From: Pedobacter sp. PACM 27299
GTDB lineage: Bacteria; Bacteroidota; Bacteroidia; Sphingobacteriales; Sphingobacteriaceae
DNA length: 64,000 nucleotides
Reading direction: 5' to 3'
Assembly (NCBI RefSeq): GCF_001412655.1
Contig: NZ_CP012996.1
Location: 5,580,001-5,644,000, forward strand
Under the pieces are notes generated by a model. It made no database searches and was not told where the DNA came from. It saw nothing but the letters and a program-made list of their open reading frames with translations. This document shows, one piece after another, positions 36,711 to 46,063 of this stretch (within the stretch, counting starts at the first letter, position 1; each line of letters opens with the position of its first letter). The position numbers and the translations under genes were made by a program.

Positions 36711-37534
36711 TATTTCTTCCTTTTCTCTATGATGAAACGATTTGAGTATTTTTTAAGTGAACGAGTTTTGAATCCTTTCGAATACAATCCGTTTCTTGAA
36801 CGAGGTTGACCTCCTGATGAGCGACCCTCACCACCACCCATTGGGTGATCGACAGGATTCATCGCTACCGGACGTGTTCTAGGACGACGTCCTAACCAAC
36901 GTTTACGACCTGCTTTACCTAATACTTCATTTGCATGATCCGAGTTCGAAACAGCTCCGATTGTTGCTAAACAAGTTACTAAGATTGCTCTTACTTCACC
37001 TGATGGCATTTTAACAGTTGCATATTTACCATCACGTGCTGCTAATTGAGCATAAGCACCTGCGCTACGTGCCATTTGAGCACCACGACCTGGTTGAATT
37101 TCAATGTTATGTACAATCGATCCCAATGGGATTCTTGAAAGTGTCAATGCATTTCCAACTTCTGGAGATGCGGTATCACCCGAAACTACTGTTTGTCCTA
37201 CTTGCAATCCTTCCGGTGCAATAATGTAACGCTTCTCTCCATCTGCGTAATGCAATAATGCAATACGAGCGGTACGGTTTGGATCGTATTCAACAGTAGC
37301 TACTGTTGCAGGAATGTTAAACTTATCACGTTTAAAGTCAATTAAACGGTAAGATTTTTTGTGACCACCACCCATGTAGCGCATAGTCATCTTTCCTGTA
37401 TTGTTACGTCCTCCTGATTTCTTAGAAGATACAACCAATGATTTTTCGGGCTTGGTTGCTGTAATCTCCGAAAAGCTGGCACCTACTCTAAAGCGGGTTC
37501 CCGGAGTGACTGGTTTAAATTTTCTTAAGCCCAT
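36710..37534 (-). CDS. rplB: 50S ribosomal protein uL2
   Basis: 274 residues. The oligonucleotide-binding and SH3-like domains are intact, and the peptidyl-transferase-associated segment [20 protein letters not shown], with its conserved His, is present. It ends in RFIIEKRKK. 21 nt after rplW. Confidence 0.98.
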   Translation of the reverse strand: MGLRKFKPVTPGTRFRVGASFSEITATKPEKSLVVSSKKSGGRNNTGKMTMRYMGGGHKKSYRLIDFKRDKFNIPATVATVEYDPNRTARIALLHYADGEKRYIIAPEGLQVGQTVVSGDTASPEVGNALTLSRIPLGSIVHNIEIQPGRGAQMARSAGAYAQLAARDGKYATVKMPSGEVRAILVTCLATIGAVSNSDHANEVLGKAGRKRWLGRRPRTRPVAMNPVDHPMGGGEGRSSGGQPRSRNGLYSKGFKTRSLKKYSNRFIIEKRKK

Positions 37535-37555
37535 AGTTATAAATTATTCACTTTA

Positions 37556-37846
37556 TTAAATATTCGCGTAATAATCAATTGTTTCGCCTGCTGCCAGGGT
37601 TACAATCGCTTTTTTGTATTTTGGGCTACGACCCGTAACTAATCCACCTTTAGTGTTTCTGGACTTCACTTTACCATTTACAACCATTGTATTAATGGCT
37701 AAAATGTTAACGTTGTACATTTTCTCTATGGCTTGCTTAATCTGCAATTTATTTGCTTTGTGTTCTACTTTAAAAGTAAAGCGATTAGACTTTTCTGTTA
37801 ATGCAGAAGCTTTTTCGGTTAATATTGGTTTCTTTAAAAATTCCAT
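37556..37846 (-). CDS. rplW: 50S ribosomal protein uL23
   Basis: 96 residues from the ATG at 37846 (MEFLKKPILTEKASALTEKS). A longer reading from 37909 would overlap rplD and is rejected. It forms part of the docking site for trigger factor and SRP at the tunnel exit. One base after rplD. Confidence 0.97.
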   Translation of the reverse strand: MEFLKKPILTEKASALTEKSNRFTFKVEHKANKLQIKQAIEKMYNVNILAINTMVVNGKVKSRNTKGGLVTGRSPKYKKAIVTLAAGETIDYYANI

Positions 37847-37847
37847 A

Positions 37848-38477
37848 TTACTTGGCAAATGCCTCCTCGATTGTTTTAAGAGAATCAGCAGTGAACAAAA
37901 GTTTGCCACAGTTTAATACATCATACGTATTCAACTGATCTGCAGTAATTACTTTCGCTTTCTGAATGTTTCTGCTTGATAAATAGATATTGTTATTTTG
38001 TGAAGGTAAAACCAACAATGTCTTTTCGCCAGCGATGTTTAATGCGCTAACTAAATCTAGGTAGTTTTTAGTTTTGATTGAATCAAAAGTAAAGTCTTCT
38101 AAAACAACAACGTTGTTATCAGTTGCTTTGTAGCTCAATGCTGATCTACGTGCAAGTTGCTTTAACTTTTTGTTCAATTTGAAACTATAATCACGTGGTT
38201 GAGGACCAAACACACGACCACCACCATTAAACAATGGAGATTTAATACTTCCGGCACGAGCACCACCAGTACCTTTTTGTTTGTAAAGTTTGCGGGTTGA
38301 ACCTGCAATTTCATTACGTTGCTTAGACTTGTGAGTACCTTGACGTTGATTAGCCAAATACTGTTTTACATCTAAATAGATCGCGTGGTCAACAGGCGTA
38401 ATGCCAAATACTGACTCAGGAAGTTGCACCTTGGCACCTGTCTCTTTTCCTGAAATGTTTAATACTTTAACTTCCAT
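37848..38477 (-). CDS. rplD: 50S ribosomal protein uL4
   Basis: 209 residues. The exit-tunnel loop is visible ([40 protein letters not shown]). L4 controls the S10 operon in E. coli through the leader; whether it does so here is unknown. 4 nt after rplC. Confidence 0.97.
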   Translation of the reverse strand: MEVKVLNISGKETGAKVQLPESVFGITPVDHAIYLDVKQYLANQRQGTHKSKQRNEIAGSTRKLYKQKGTGGARAGSIKSPLFNGGGRVFGPQPRDYSFKLNKKLKQLARRSALSYKATDNNVVVLEDFTFDSIKTKNYLDLVSALNIAGEKTLLVLPSQNNNIYLSSRNIQKAKVITADQLNTYDVLNCGKLLFTADSLKTIEEAFAK

Positions 38478-38481
38478 CTGC

Positions 38482-39099
38482 TTACTTATCTAAGATTACG
38501 TAAGAACCCTTAGCTCCTGGAATGGAACCACTAACTACAACAAGGTTTTGATCAGCATAAACTTTCAAAACTTGTAAGTTCTGAACTTTTACTCTGTCAC
38601 CACCCATTCTACCCGCCATACGCATACCTTTAAATACACGAGCTGGATAAGAAGCAGCACCCAATGAACCTGGTGCACGCATTCTGTTATGCTGTCCGTG
38701 AGTTTGTCCACCAACACCAGCGAAACCATGACGTTTTACAACACCCTGGAAACCTTTACCTTTAGAAGTACCAACAACATCCACGAAATCGCCTTCGTTG
38801 AAAATACTTACAGTCACAGTGTCTCCTAATGTAAGAGTTTCTGCGAATGGTTCGAATTCAACCAATTTACGTTTTGGGGTTGTGCTTGCTTTCGCAAAGT
38901 GGCCTTTAAGAGGCTTGGTAGTGTTCTTTTCTTTGGCTTCGTCGAAACCTAACTGAACGGAAACATAACCGTCTTTCTCTTCGGTCTTTACCTGTGTAAC
39001 AACACAAGGTCCAGCTTCAATCACCGTACATGGAATGTTCTTTCCATCGGCGTCGAATATGCTGGTCATTCCTACTTTTTTTCCAATAATACCTGACAT
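38482..39099 (-). CDS. rplC: 50S ribosomal protein uL3
   Basis: 205 residues from the ATG at 39099 ([20 protein letters not shown]). A longer reading from 39204 would start at the promoter and is rejected. The L3 signature [20 protein letters not shown] and [20 protein letters not shown] are present. It is the first gene of this transcription unit, with its own promoter, because rpsJ lies 2.2 kb away. Confidence 0.97.
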   Translation of the reverse strand: MSGIIGKKVGMTSIFDADGKNIPCTVIEAGPCVVTQVKTEEKDGYVSVQLGFDEAKEKNTTKPLKGHFAKASTTPKRKLVEFEPFAETLTLGDTVTVSIFNEGDFVDVVGTSKGKGFQGVVKRHGFAGVGGQTHGQHNRMRAPGSLGAASYPARVFKGMRMAGRMGGDRVKVQNLQVLKVYADQNLVVVSGSIPGAKGSYVILDK

Positions 39100-39123
39100 T
39101 TTCTTTTTTAATTTAACACCCAT

Positions 39124-39141
39124 CGAAGCAGTAGGGCTTCG
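39124..39141 (-). promoter_or_regulatory. hairpin in the rplC leader
   Basis: CGAAGC and GCTTCG (39124-39129 with 39136-39141) form a 6-bp stem with a 6-nt loop inside the 70-nt leader of rplC. It is a candidate site for feedback by L3/L4-type proteins, but no direct evidence exists. Confidence 0.3.
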
Positions 39142-39174
39142 TTCAAGGTGGATACAATTCCCTTTAAGGGAGGG

Positions 39175-39205
39175 CAAAAATACGAAAGAAATCTTAATTT
39201 TCAAA
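39175..39205 (-). promoter_or_regulatory. consensus promoter of the rplC (S10-spc) operon
   Basis: On the minus strand TTTG (39205-39202), exactly 19 nt, then TATTTTTG (39182-39175). Both elements and the spacing fit the Bacteroidota housekeeping consensus. It explains how the ribosomal cluster is expressed without rpsJ in front. Confidence 0.75.
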
Positions 39206-39246
39206 TAGTTAGCTAATTATTTTTTCAAATAACCGCTATTTAGTTT

Positions 39247-39642
39247 TTATCCAACCAACTTGTCACTCAGACTGTACATGATCACGAGCAAAACAAAAGA
39301 TCCGATCAAAACATATAGGTAATCGCGCTCAATCAGAAAGCTGAAGATCGAGAAAACGACCCTTGCAACAGGGGTGAAAATCAATAATAAAGTTCCAAAC
39401 TGGATGATCGCCTTAGGATCCAGTTCTCGTAATCCGACAAAAACAGACGCAATAGAAGATAATTCAGACTTATTTGGGTTAAAAGTCTGGTAATCGATCG
39501 GCGCAGCATGATAAGCCCGCAAATAAAGGAAGCCTCCTACCAGTACTACAGACATAGATGCGATCACACCCACTCGGAGCAAAGTCCCTAAAATGACCTG
39601 AATATCGCGATCCGCAAAGAAGTTTTTTCCTGTTCCGCTCAT
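39247..39642 (-). CDS. DUF1634 membrane protein
   Basis: 131 residues with three hydrophobic segments (VGVIASMSVVLVGGFLYLRA; FGTLLLIFTPVARVVFSIFS; LYVLIGSFVLLVIMYSLS). This fits the DUF1634 family, which is commonly found next to TauE/SafE genes. Its ATG overlaps the TauE stop (4-nt overlap), so the two are translated together. It is probably an accessory subunit of the exporter; the role is not established. Confidence 0.85.
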   Translation of the reverse strand: MSGTGKNFFADRDIQVILGTLLRVGVIASMSVVLVGGFLYLRAYHAAPIDYQTFNPNKSELSSIASVFVGLRELDPKAIIQFGTLLLIFTPVARVVFSIFSFLIERDYLYVLIGSFVLLVIMYSLSDKLVG

Positions 39643-40475
39643 AGCTTTCCTGATAAACCATTATAAATCATTTGCAGGGCGAGGAAGGTCACCACCACCG
39701 CAAATACTACTTTCAACTTGTCGGTATTGGTACGAACCAGAATTTTTGAACCTATAGTTGCCCCCATCAGCACCCCTATTGTAACCGGCATCGCAATCCC
39801 AGGGTCAATCTGACCGCGGTGTAAGTACACGATTGCACTCGCAGCAGCGGTTACCCCCATCATGAAATTGCTCGTCGTAGTGGACACCTTAAAGGGTATC
39901 CGCATGATGTTGTCCATCGCGATCACTTTTAATGCACCTGAACCAATCCCCAGTAAACCAGAAATGATCCCTGCAAAAAACATCATTACAAAACCTCCTG
40001 CTACCCGGTGAACCGCATAGTTTTTCGGGCCATTTTCTGTAGGATAAGTCCCATTCAGCTTAAAAAACACGGCGAGTTTTCCAGAAGTATCATTGTCTGA
40101 TCGATCTACCTTCTTAATCACCATCATCGCTGCAGAAAATAGCAGAATAAGGCCAAAAACAACGGCAATAAAACCAGGGTTCAGATAAACGGTGACTACA
40201 GCGCCAATTACCGCACTAATGGTGGTCGCTACTTCCAGGAACATTCCAATACGGATATTGGTAATCCCCTCCTTTACATAAGCAGCGGCAGAACCGGAAG
40301 AAGTGGCAATTACAGATACGATAGAGGCACCAATCGCGTAATGAATATCAACGCCTAAAGCTAAGGTAAGTAGTGGAATAATGATCACTCCACCCCCTAA
40401 ACCAGTCAGCGAACCAACCAATCCAGCTAAAAAAGCACCTGCTAAAACTATAATTGTAAATAGTAATACCGACAT
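39639..40475 (-). CDS. TauE/SafE-family anion exporter (sulfite-exporter type)
   Basis: 278 residues with about eight membrane helices. The two repeated TauE motifs are visible: GLVGSLTGLGGGVIIIPLLT near residue 20 and FFAGIISGLLGIGSGALKV in the second half. The family moves sulfite, sulfoacetate or related organosulfur anions across the inner membrane. Together with DUF1634 it forms a two-gene unit lying between rplC and rpsJ. The substrate is not known. Confidence 0.88.
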   Translation of the reverse strand: MSVLLFTIIVLAGAFLAGLVGSLTGLGGGVIIIPLLTLALGVDIHYAIGASIVSVIATSSGSAAAYVKEGITNIRIGMFLEVATTISAVIGAVVTVYLNPGFIAVVFGLILLFSAAMMVIKKVDRSDNDTSGKLAVFFKLNGTYPTENGPKNYAVHRVAGGFVMMFFAGIISGLLGIGSGALKVIAMDNIMRIPFKVSTTTSNFMMGVTAAASAIVYLHRGQIDPGIAMPVTIGVLMGATIGSKILVRTNTDKLKVVFAVVVTFLALQMIYNGLSGKL

Positions 40476-40480
40476 TGCTG

Positions 40481-40509
40481 CAAATATAGGATCTATACTT
40501 AGAACACAA
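40481..40509 (-). promoter_or_regulatory. promoter for the TauE-DUF1634 unit
   Basis: On the minus strand TTG (40509-40507), 18 nt, TATATTTG (40488-40481). The ATG at 40475 is only 5 nt past the -7 box, so the mRNA should be leaderless or nearly so. Confidence 0.6.
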
Positions 40510-40648
40510 TAAAATTACTAAATGAATGTTAAATTAAACAGGCTTCGCTGATCAGTACCATTACTGTACGGCAATCACACTTTAAATGCAAACAATCCTT
40601 AACTAATTATATACCTTACCTAAAGACTATTTTTAAAACCATTCATTT

Positions 40649-41257
40649 ATGAAAAAACTGATATTCGCAATTATAGCTGTACTCTTCTTCCAACTCCACA
40701 CGCAAGCACAATTACCAGCAGACAGTACGAAGGCTGATCCAAGTTTAAGAGGACAATATGAGTTCATGTTAGCCAAATCAAAAACCATCAATGGTTACAA
40801 ACTAATCAATCCGGCCAGGTTAGGCGGATTTTGGAAAAGTGTTTCGGATTCTATCAATCAAAACCGCAAACAGTTGAGAGAGGTTAAAGTTAAACTTGCA
40901 GAACAGGAAAAAGCAGTTGCTGCGCTAAAAGCACAGATCTCCGGCGCAGAGAATTCCCTGGCCAGTTCTAATGCGAAACTAGATGAAATTAGCTTTTTAG
41001 GAATCTCCTTTACGAAGGGTAAATACAATACCATCGTTTGGACGTTGATCCTCGTATTGGCCGCGGCATTAGCCATTGTGATCCTGCGTTCTGCAAAGTT
41101 CATTCATGAAGCCAAATACAGAAGTTCTTTATATGAAGAGATTGCTCAGGAATACCAGAGCTACAAGACTAAAGCAAATGATAAAGAGAAGAAACTAGCC
41201 CGAGAATTGCAAGACGAACGCAATAAACTGGATGAGTATAAGAACAAGGGGAATTAA
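40649..41257 (+). CDS. exported coiled-coil membrane protein, function unknown
   Basis: 202 residues. A signal peptide (LIFAIIAVLFFQLHTQAQ) is followed by a helical domain with a coiled coil at about residues 70-112 (REVKVKLAEQEKAVAALKAQ), a membrane segment at about 128-147 (IVWTLILVLAAALAIVILRS), and a second charged helix to the end. Similar Bacteroidota proteins are, in my recollection, sometimes labelled tRNA (guanine-N1)-methyltransferase, but no SAM-binding or SPOUT motif is present, so that name is not supported. It is divergent from the TauE gene and convergent with rpsJ. Confidence 0.75.
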   Translation: MKKLIFAIIAVLFFQLHTQAQLPADSTKADPSLRGQYEFMLAKSKTINGYKLINPARLGGFWKSVSDSINQNRKQLREVKVKLAEQEKAVAALKAQISGAENSLASSNAKLDEISFLGISFTKGKYNTIVWTLILVLAAALAIVILRSAKFIHEAKYRSSLYEEIAQEYQSYKTKANDKEKKLARELQDERNKLDEYKNKGN

Positions 41258-41284
41258 TCCTTCCCTTTTCTATCCTGGGTATAA

Positions 41285-41327
41285 AACAAAAAGGCCTTCC
41301 GAAATAAATTCGGAAGGCCTTTTTGTT
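41285..41327. terminator. strong bidirectional terminator between the coiled-coil gene and rpsJ
   Basis: Arms 41285-41303 and 41309-41327 pair perfectly over 19 bp with a 5-nt loop. The GC core is flanked by A5 and T5. It ends the str operon after rpsJ on the minus strand and the coiled-coil gene on the plus strand. Confidence 0.92.
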
Positions 41328-41341
41328 AATCGTCTAAAAAG

Positions 41342-41647
41342 TTAAACTTTGATTTCAACTTCAACACCACTAGGTAGTTCAAGTTTCATTAAAGCGTCAA
41401 CCGTTTTAGAGTTAGAGCTATAAATGTCTAACAAACGTTTGTAAGCGCACAATTGAAACTGCTCACGTGCTTTTTTGTTAACGTGTGGAGAACGCAAAAC
41501 AGTGAAGATTTTCTTTTCTGTAGGCAATGGAATTGGACCACTAACTACTGCACCCGTAGGTTTAACAGTCTTAACGATTTTCTCAGCAGATTTATCTACC
41601 AAGTTGTAATCGTAAGATTTTAATTTGATTCTGATTCTTTGGCTCAT
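41342..41647 (-). CDS. rpsJ: 30S ribosomal protein uS10
   Basis: 101 residues ([60 protein letters not shown]). S10 serves in the 30S head and in NusB-dependent antitermination. It normally leads the S10 operon; here it is the last gene of the str unit, followed by a strong terminator rather than rplC. 59 nt after fusA. Confidence 0.98.
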   Translation of the reverse strand: MSQRIRIKLKSYDYNLVDKSAEKIVKTVKPTGAVVSGPIPLPTEKKIFTVLRSPHVNKKAREQFQLCAYKRLLDIYSSNSKTVDALMKLELPSGVEVEIKV

Positions 41648-41663
41648 CTTATTTATGTATTAA

Positions 41664-41697
41664 GGCTGCCGGTTAGAGCTATTAATAACCGGCTGCC
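41664..41697 (-). promoter_or_regulatory. hairpin between fusA and rpsJ
   Basis: Arms 41664-41675 and 41686-41697 pair over 12 positions with one T-T mismatch and a 10-nt loop. It is GC-rich and not followed by a U-run. It could adjust the rpsJ level or be a processing site. Confidence 0.45.
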
Positions 41698-41706
41698 GAT
41701 GTATTA

Positions 41707-43821
41707 TTATTCTGCAGATTTAATTCTACCTTTTGATTTAGCAACTACTTCATCCTGTACGTTTTTCGGTGCTGGTGCGTAGTGATCAAACTCCATAGTT
41801 GAAGTTGCACGACCAGAAGTGATGGTACGTAACTGAGTTACATAACCAAACATCTCAGAAAGAGGTACAGTAGCTTTAATTACTTGAGAACCATTACGCG
41901 TGTCCATACCTAAAAGCTGACCACGACGACGGTTCATGTCTCCGATTACATCACCCATGTTTTCTTCAGGGGTTAAGATTTCGATTTTCATGATTGGCTC
42001 CATCAATACTGGACTACATTTTGGTAATGCTTCACGGTAAGCCATTTTAGCTGCAAGTTCAAAAGATAAAGCATCTGAATCGACTGCGTGGAACGAACCA
42101 TCAATTAAGCGAACTTTCATGTCTGGTAGTGGGTAACCAGCCAATACTCCGTTAGACATAGATGCTGCGAAACCTTTCTCAACTGAAGGAATAAACTCAC
42201 GAGGGATTGAACCACCTGTGATTTCATTCACAAATTGTAAACCGCCTTTTTCGTAATCCGCATCGATTGGAGAAATAACAACTTGGATATCCGCGAATTT
42301 ACCACGACCACCTGATTGTTTTTTGTAAGTCTCACGGTGTTGAACCGTACCATTAATTGCTTCTTTGTAAGCAACTTGTGGCGCACCTTGGTTAACCTCT
42401 ACTTTAAACTCACGTCTTAAGCGGTCAATCAAGATATCTAAGTGAAGCTCACCCATACCAGAAATTACAGTTTGGCCAGTTTCCTGATCAGTCTGAACTC
42501 TAAATGTAGGATCTTCTTCCGCTAATTTAGATAAACCAATACCTAATTTATCAATGTCAGCCTGAGTTTTAGGCTCAATTGCTAAACCGATAACTGGCTC
42601 TGGGAAATCCATTGATTCTAAAATAATTGGATTTTTCTCATCACAAAGTGTATCACCTGTTTTGATATCTTTAAAGCCTACTACTGCAGCAATATCACCA
42701 GCACCTACATTAGGAATTGGGTTTTGCTTGTTCGCATGCATTTGGAAGATACGAGAGATACGCTCTTTGTTCTCAGAACGTGCGTTGTAAACGTATGAAC
42801 CAGCGTCTAAGTTACCTGAGTATACACGGATAAAGCACAAACGACCTACGAAAGGATCGGTTGCAATTTTAAACGCTAATGCTGCAAATGGCTCATTAAC
42901 ATCTGGTTGACGAGTTACTTCTTCACCTGTTTCTGGGTTGGTACCAGTGATACCATCCACATCCATTGGCGAAGGCAATAATTCCATTACCAAATCCAAC
43001 ATGGTTTGAACACCTTTGTTTTTGAAAGATGAACCACAAACCATAGGAACGATTTTAGCATCTAAAGTCGCTTTACGTAATGCATCAAGAATCTCACGCT
43101 CAGTGATTGAATTTGGATCCTCAAAGAATTTCTCCATTAGGGACTCATCATAATCAGCAACCGCTTCTAATAAATTCTCTCTCCATTCCGCAACTTCTTC
43201 TAGCATATCTTCTGGAATTGGAACTTCAGTAAAGGTCATCCCTTTATCTTCTTCATTCCAAACGATACCACGGTTGTTGATTAAATCAACTACACCTTTA
43301 AAGCTATCTTCACCACCAATTGGCAATTGCAAAGGAACTGCATGGCTACCCAGCATTTCTCTTACTTGTTTCACAACTTTTAAGAAGTCAGCTCCTGAAC
43401 GGTCCATTTTGTTAACGAAACCAATACGTGGAACTGCGTAATTATTAGCTAAACGCCAGTTAGTTTCAGATTGAGGCTCAACACCATCAACTGCTGAAAA
43501 TAAGAATACCAATCCGTCCAAAACACGAAGTGAACGGTTTACCTCTACGGTAAAATCCACGTGTCCTGGAGTATCGATAACGTTTACCTGATATTTATTG
43601 CCACGGTAAGGCCAGAATACAGTTGTAGCTGCAGACGTAATAGTAATACCACGTTCTGCCTCTTGTATCATCCAGTCCATCGTAGATGCACCTTCGTGTA
43701 CCTCACCAATTTTGTGATTTACTCCGGCGTAATAAAGGATACGCTCAGTTGTTGTGGTTTTACCCGCATCAATGTGAGCCGCGATTCCAATATTTCTTGT
43801 AAATTTTAAATCTCTTGACAT
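41707..43821 (-). CDS. fusA: elongation factor G
   Basis: 704 residues. G1 is [16 protein letters not shown]3 is [12 protein letters not shown] and G4 is NKMDRSG. Domains II-V follow ([20 protein letters not shown] in III, the late [20 protein letters not shown] in V). EF-G catalyses ribosomal translocation. It is the standard str-operon copy, 18 nt after rpsG. Confidence 0.98.
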   Translation of the reverse strand: MSRDLKFTRNIGIAAHIDAGKTTTTERILYYAGVNHKIGEVHEGASTMDWMIQEAERGITITSAATTVFWPYRGNKYQVNVIDTPGHVDFTVEVNRSLRVLDGLVFLFSAVDGVEPQSETNWRLANNYAVPRIGFVNKMDRSGADFLKVVKQVREMLGSHAVPLQLPIGGEDSFKGVVDLINNRGIVWNEEDKGMTFTEVPIPEDMLEEVAEWRENLLEAVADYDESLMEKFFEDPNSITEREILDALRKATLDAKIVPMVCGSSFKNKGVQTMLDLVMELLPSPMDVDGITGTNPETGEEVTRQPDVNEPFAALAFKIATDPFVGRLCFIRVYSGNLDAGSYVYNARSENKERISRIFQMHANKQNPIPNVGAGDIAAVVGFKDIKTGDTLCDEKNPIILESMDFPEPVIGLAIEPKTQADIDKLGIGLSKLAEEDPTFRVQTDQETGQTVISGMGELHLDILIDRLRREFKVEVNQGAPQVAYKEAINGTVQHRETYKKQSGGRGKFADIQVVISPIDADYEKGGLQFVNEITGGSIPREFIPSVEKGFAASMSNGVLAGYPLPDMKVRLIDGSFHAVDSDALSFELAAKMAYREALPKCSPVLMEPIMKIEILTPEENMGDVIGDMNRRRGQLLGMDTRNGSQVIKATVPLSEMFGYVTQLRTITSGRATSTMEFDHYAPAPKNVQDEVVAKSKGRIKSAE

Positions 43822-43839
43822 TTTATAATCTTCTATAAA

Positions 43840-44307
43840 TTAGAAACGGAAGTGAGAGAACGCTTTGTTAGCCTCAGCCATTTTATGCGTGTCTTCTTTT
43901 TTCTTAACTGCTGCACCTTCACCTTTAGCTGCTGAAACGATTTCACCTGCTAATTTTTCTTTCATGGTTTTTTCACCACGTTTACGAGCGTAAGAAATTA
44001 ACCATTTCATGCCTAAAGCAATCTTACGGTCAGGTCTTACCTCTGTAGGTACCTGGAAATTTGCACCACCTACACGACGAGATTTAACCTCTACTGCAGG
44101 CATTACATTTGTTAAAGCACGTTTCCACACTTCTAGACCGTTCTCACCAGCTTTTTTCTCAGCAAGTTCAACAGCATCATAAAAAATACTATATGCGATA
44201 GATTTTTTTCCATCGTACATCATATTGTTTACAAATCTGGTCACCTGAACATCGTTAAATTTTGGATCAGGAAGGATAATTCTCTTTTTTGGTTTTGACT
44301 TTCTCAT
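43840..44307 (-). CDS. rpsG: 30S ribosomal protein uS7
   Basis: 155 residues. [40 protein letters not shown] and the C-terminal [15 protein letters not shown] are diagnostic. S7 starts assembly of the 30S head. 15 nt after rpsL. Confidence 0.98.
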   Translation of the reverse strand: MRKSKPKKRIILPDPKFNDVQVTRFVNNMMYDGKKSIAYSIFYDAVELAEKKAGENGLEVWKRALTNVMPAVEVKSRRVGGANFQVPTEVRPDRKIALGMKWLISYARKRGEKTMKEKLAGEIVSAAKGEGAAVKKKEDTHKMAEANKAFSHFRF

Positions 44308-44322
44308 TTTTGTTCCTCCTAA

Positions 44323-44742
44323 TTATTTCTTTTTACCTTTTTTTGGTGCTGCAGCTGCTGCTACTTGTCCTGGCTTAGGACGTTTAGTACCATATTTTGA
44401 ACGACGTTGGTTACGACCAGCAACTCCTGAAGTATCTAAAGCTCCACGGATAATGTGATAACGTACTCCTGGTAAATCTTTAACACGACCACCACGGATC
44501 AATACAATGGAGTGCTCCTGTAAATTGTGACCTTCACCTGGAATATAGGCATTCACCTCTTTACCATTGGTTAAACGTACACGGGCAACTTTACGCATTG
44601 CTGAGTTTGGTTTTTTAGGGGTAGTGGTATATACACGTGTACATACACCTCTTCGCTGTGGACAGCTGTCCAACGCAGGAGACTTACTCTTGAACTCCAG
44701 TGCTACTCTACCTTTTCTAACTAATTGTTGAATGGTTGGCAT
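44323..44742 (-). CDS. rpsL: 30S ribosomal protein uS12
   Basis: 139 residues. [19 protein letters not shown] and [20 protein letters not shown] carry the Lys residues at the two streptomycin-resistance positions, both wild type. The tail is Lys/Ala-rich ([14 protein letters not shown]), longer than in E. coli. First gene of the str operon; a promoter lies 57 nt upstream. Confidence 0.98.
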   Translation of the reverse strand: MPTIQQLVRKGRVALEFKSKSPALDSCPQRRGVCTRVYTTTPKKPNSAMRKVARVRLTNGKEVNAYIPGEGHNLQEHSIVLIRGGRVKDLPGVRYHIIRGALDTSGVAGRNQRRSKYGTKRPKPGQVAAAAAPKKGKKK

Positions 44743-44798
44743 TGTTCTTTTTGTTTTCTATTAATATTTAAAAACTTTACCCCTATAATAAGGGACTG

Positions 44799-44829
44799 CA
44801 AAGGTAGGATAATAGAATTTATAAATCAA
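44799..44829 (-). promoter_or_regulatory. promoter of the str operon (rpsL-rpsG-fusA-rpsJ)
   Basis: On the minus strand TTG (44829-44827), 20 nt, TACCTTTG (44806-44799). It is 56 nt before the rpsL ATG. Confidence 0.65.
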
Positions 44830-45005
44830 GGGCTTAACACAAAAATAATTCTAAGTTCAGATTGCCTAAAATCAATAGGATCAGAAGGGTTAGCCACAAG
44901 AGAACTCCCCTTAGAATTTGCGATGTACACTGGCCGTAATCGGGGTGTAGTGCGGATTGCCATAGGGTTGAAGACGCCAATAGCAATCCTATAAACCTGC
45001 TTATA
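44830..45005. other. intergenic stretch with a GC-rich hairpin, no gene
   Basis: The part nearest VF530 is clearly more GC-rich than the promoter region beside it. It holds a hairpin at 44954-44989 (13-position stem with one mismatch and one wobble, 9-nt loop). A plus-strand reading crosses this area but overlaps the rpsL promoter and start, and it looks unlike a protein. Possible small RNA or decayed sequence. Confidence 0.35.
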
Positions 45006-45227
45006 TTAATGGAAAGTATCTAAGTAAAGCTGCTCTACTTTCTTCCTCGCCCAGTCTGTTTTACGTAGAAATTTCAAACTGGACTTTAAACTCGGATTAT
45101 TTAAAAAACAATCAATACGGATCAATCTGCCCATTTCCGGCCAATCGTAATGCCACACCAATTGTTTCACAATAAACTCCAGTGTTTTACCATGTAAAGG
45201 ATTATTCGGCTGTCCTGATTCTGTCAT
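45006..45227 (-). CDS. VF530 family DNA-binding protein
   Basis: 73 residues matching the small VF530 (DUF2132) family: [40 protein letters not shown] and [13 protein letters not shown] Vibrio member has a DNA-binding fold; the cellular role is unknown. A -7 box ends 4 nt before the ATG, suggesting a leaderless message. Confidence 0.88.
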   Translation of the reverse strand: MTESGQPNNPLHGKTLEFIVKQLVWHYDWPEMGRLIRIDCFLNNPSLKSSLKFLRKTDWARKKVEQLYLDTFH

Positions 45228-45231
45228 GCTG

Positions 45232-45239
45232 CAAAAATA
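45232..45239 (-). promoter_or_regulatory. -7 element next to the VF530 start codon
   Basis: TATTTTTG on the minus strand, followed by CAGC and then the ATG at 45227. No -33 TTG at normal spacing was found. Confidence 0.45.
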
Positions 45240-45297
45240 ATAAGAATTTCCGGCTCCTAAATATCATCCGGATAAAAAGACTCTAATTAGTAATGAC

Positions 45298-45305
45298 TAA
45301 ATTTG
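45298..45305 (+). promoter_or_regulatory. -7 element for the DUF2027-like gene
   Basis: TAAATTTG, an exact match, 30 nt before the ATG at 45336. It overlaps an earlier in-frame start at 45303 and so decides against it. Confidence 0.45.
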
Positions 45306-45335
45306 TCCTATTCATTTTTACTTAATTCCTGCCTC

Positions 45336-45977
45336 ATGAAATTTAAATTAGGAGAGTTTGTTCGTTTCGTTGACGAAAATATAGAAGGTTATATTACCAG
45401 AATCATTGACAAAGATACCATTGGCGTAACCGATTCCAATGATTTTGAAATTCCAGTGCTCGCTTCAAAAGTGACTTTAGTTCATGACGAAATCCCTGAA
45501 AGTGACATTGTTTCCAACCGTCCCGCCATCGTGATTCCGGAAGCACAGTTCATTAAAGATGGCGTGTACCTAGGGCTAATCACCGATCAGCACAGTACCT
45601 CTGTAGCCCATTTTCATCTGGTGAACGAAACCTCATTCCAATTGTTAGCCAGCTTAACCACAGAAAAAGGCGACCATTATAAAGGAGAATTTGCAGCTGT
45701 GATCCCTGCCCACTCTACCAAAAAGATTTACTCTGCACAATTAGCAGACATTCAGATCTGGCCGAAATTTAAACTGGAAATCTTATTCCATACACCTGCA
45801 AATGTGGAACCTAAAGCCCCTATCGTTTACCATGAACGCATCAAAGGCAAAGACCTTTCTGTAGCCAAAACAGACATCGCCCTACTGAAACAAAAAGGAT
45901 GGCTGATTCGATTAGACGCTGCTGAAGCGCTGATTGACGCTGAAAAACTAAAAGAAAGCTTCTTTAAAGCAAGATAA
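45336..45977 (+). CDS. DUF2027-like protein lacking an Smr domain
   Basis: 213 residues from the ATG at 45336. The N-terminal KFKLGEFVRFVDENIEGYIT and IIDKDTIGVTDSNDFEIPVL segments, then a beta-rich domain, match the DUF2027 part of Bacteroidota MutS2-related proteins. In those proteins a C-terminal Smr nuclease domain usually follows. Here the chain ends after DUF2027 with a short helix (DAEALIDAEKLKESFF), so the nuclease is missing. Function is unknown. Confidence 0.65.
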   Translation: MKFKLGEFVRFVDENIEGYITRIIDKDTIGVTDSNDFEIPVLASKVTLVHDEIPESDIVSNRPAIVIPEAQFIKDGVYLGLITDQHSTSVAHFHLVNETSFQLLASLTTEKGDHYKGEFAAVIPAHSTKKIYSAQLADIQIWPKFKLEILFHTPANVEPKAPIVYHERIKGKDLSVAKTDIALLKQKGWLIRLDAAEALIDAEKLKESFFKAR

Positions 45978-46063
45978 AACACTGCATTAGGTCGCTAAAC
46001 TATATAAATACCAAACAATTACGGGAATTCAGGCGTTATTCATACTCACCATTCCCTGATCAG

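Noticed and set aside
44725..44994. 89-codon plus-strand ORF across the rpsL start
   Set aside because: It overlaps the rpsL start codon and the str promoter, and its translation resembles no protein that I know. Treated as chance.
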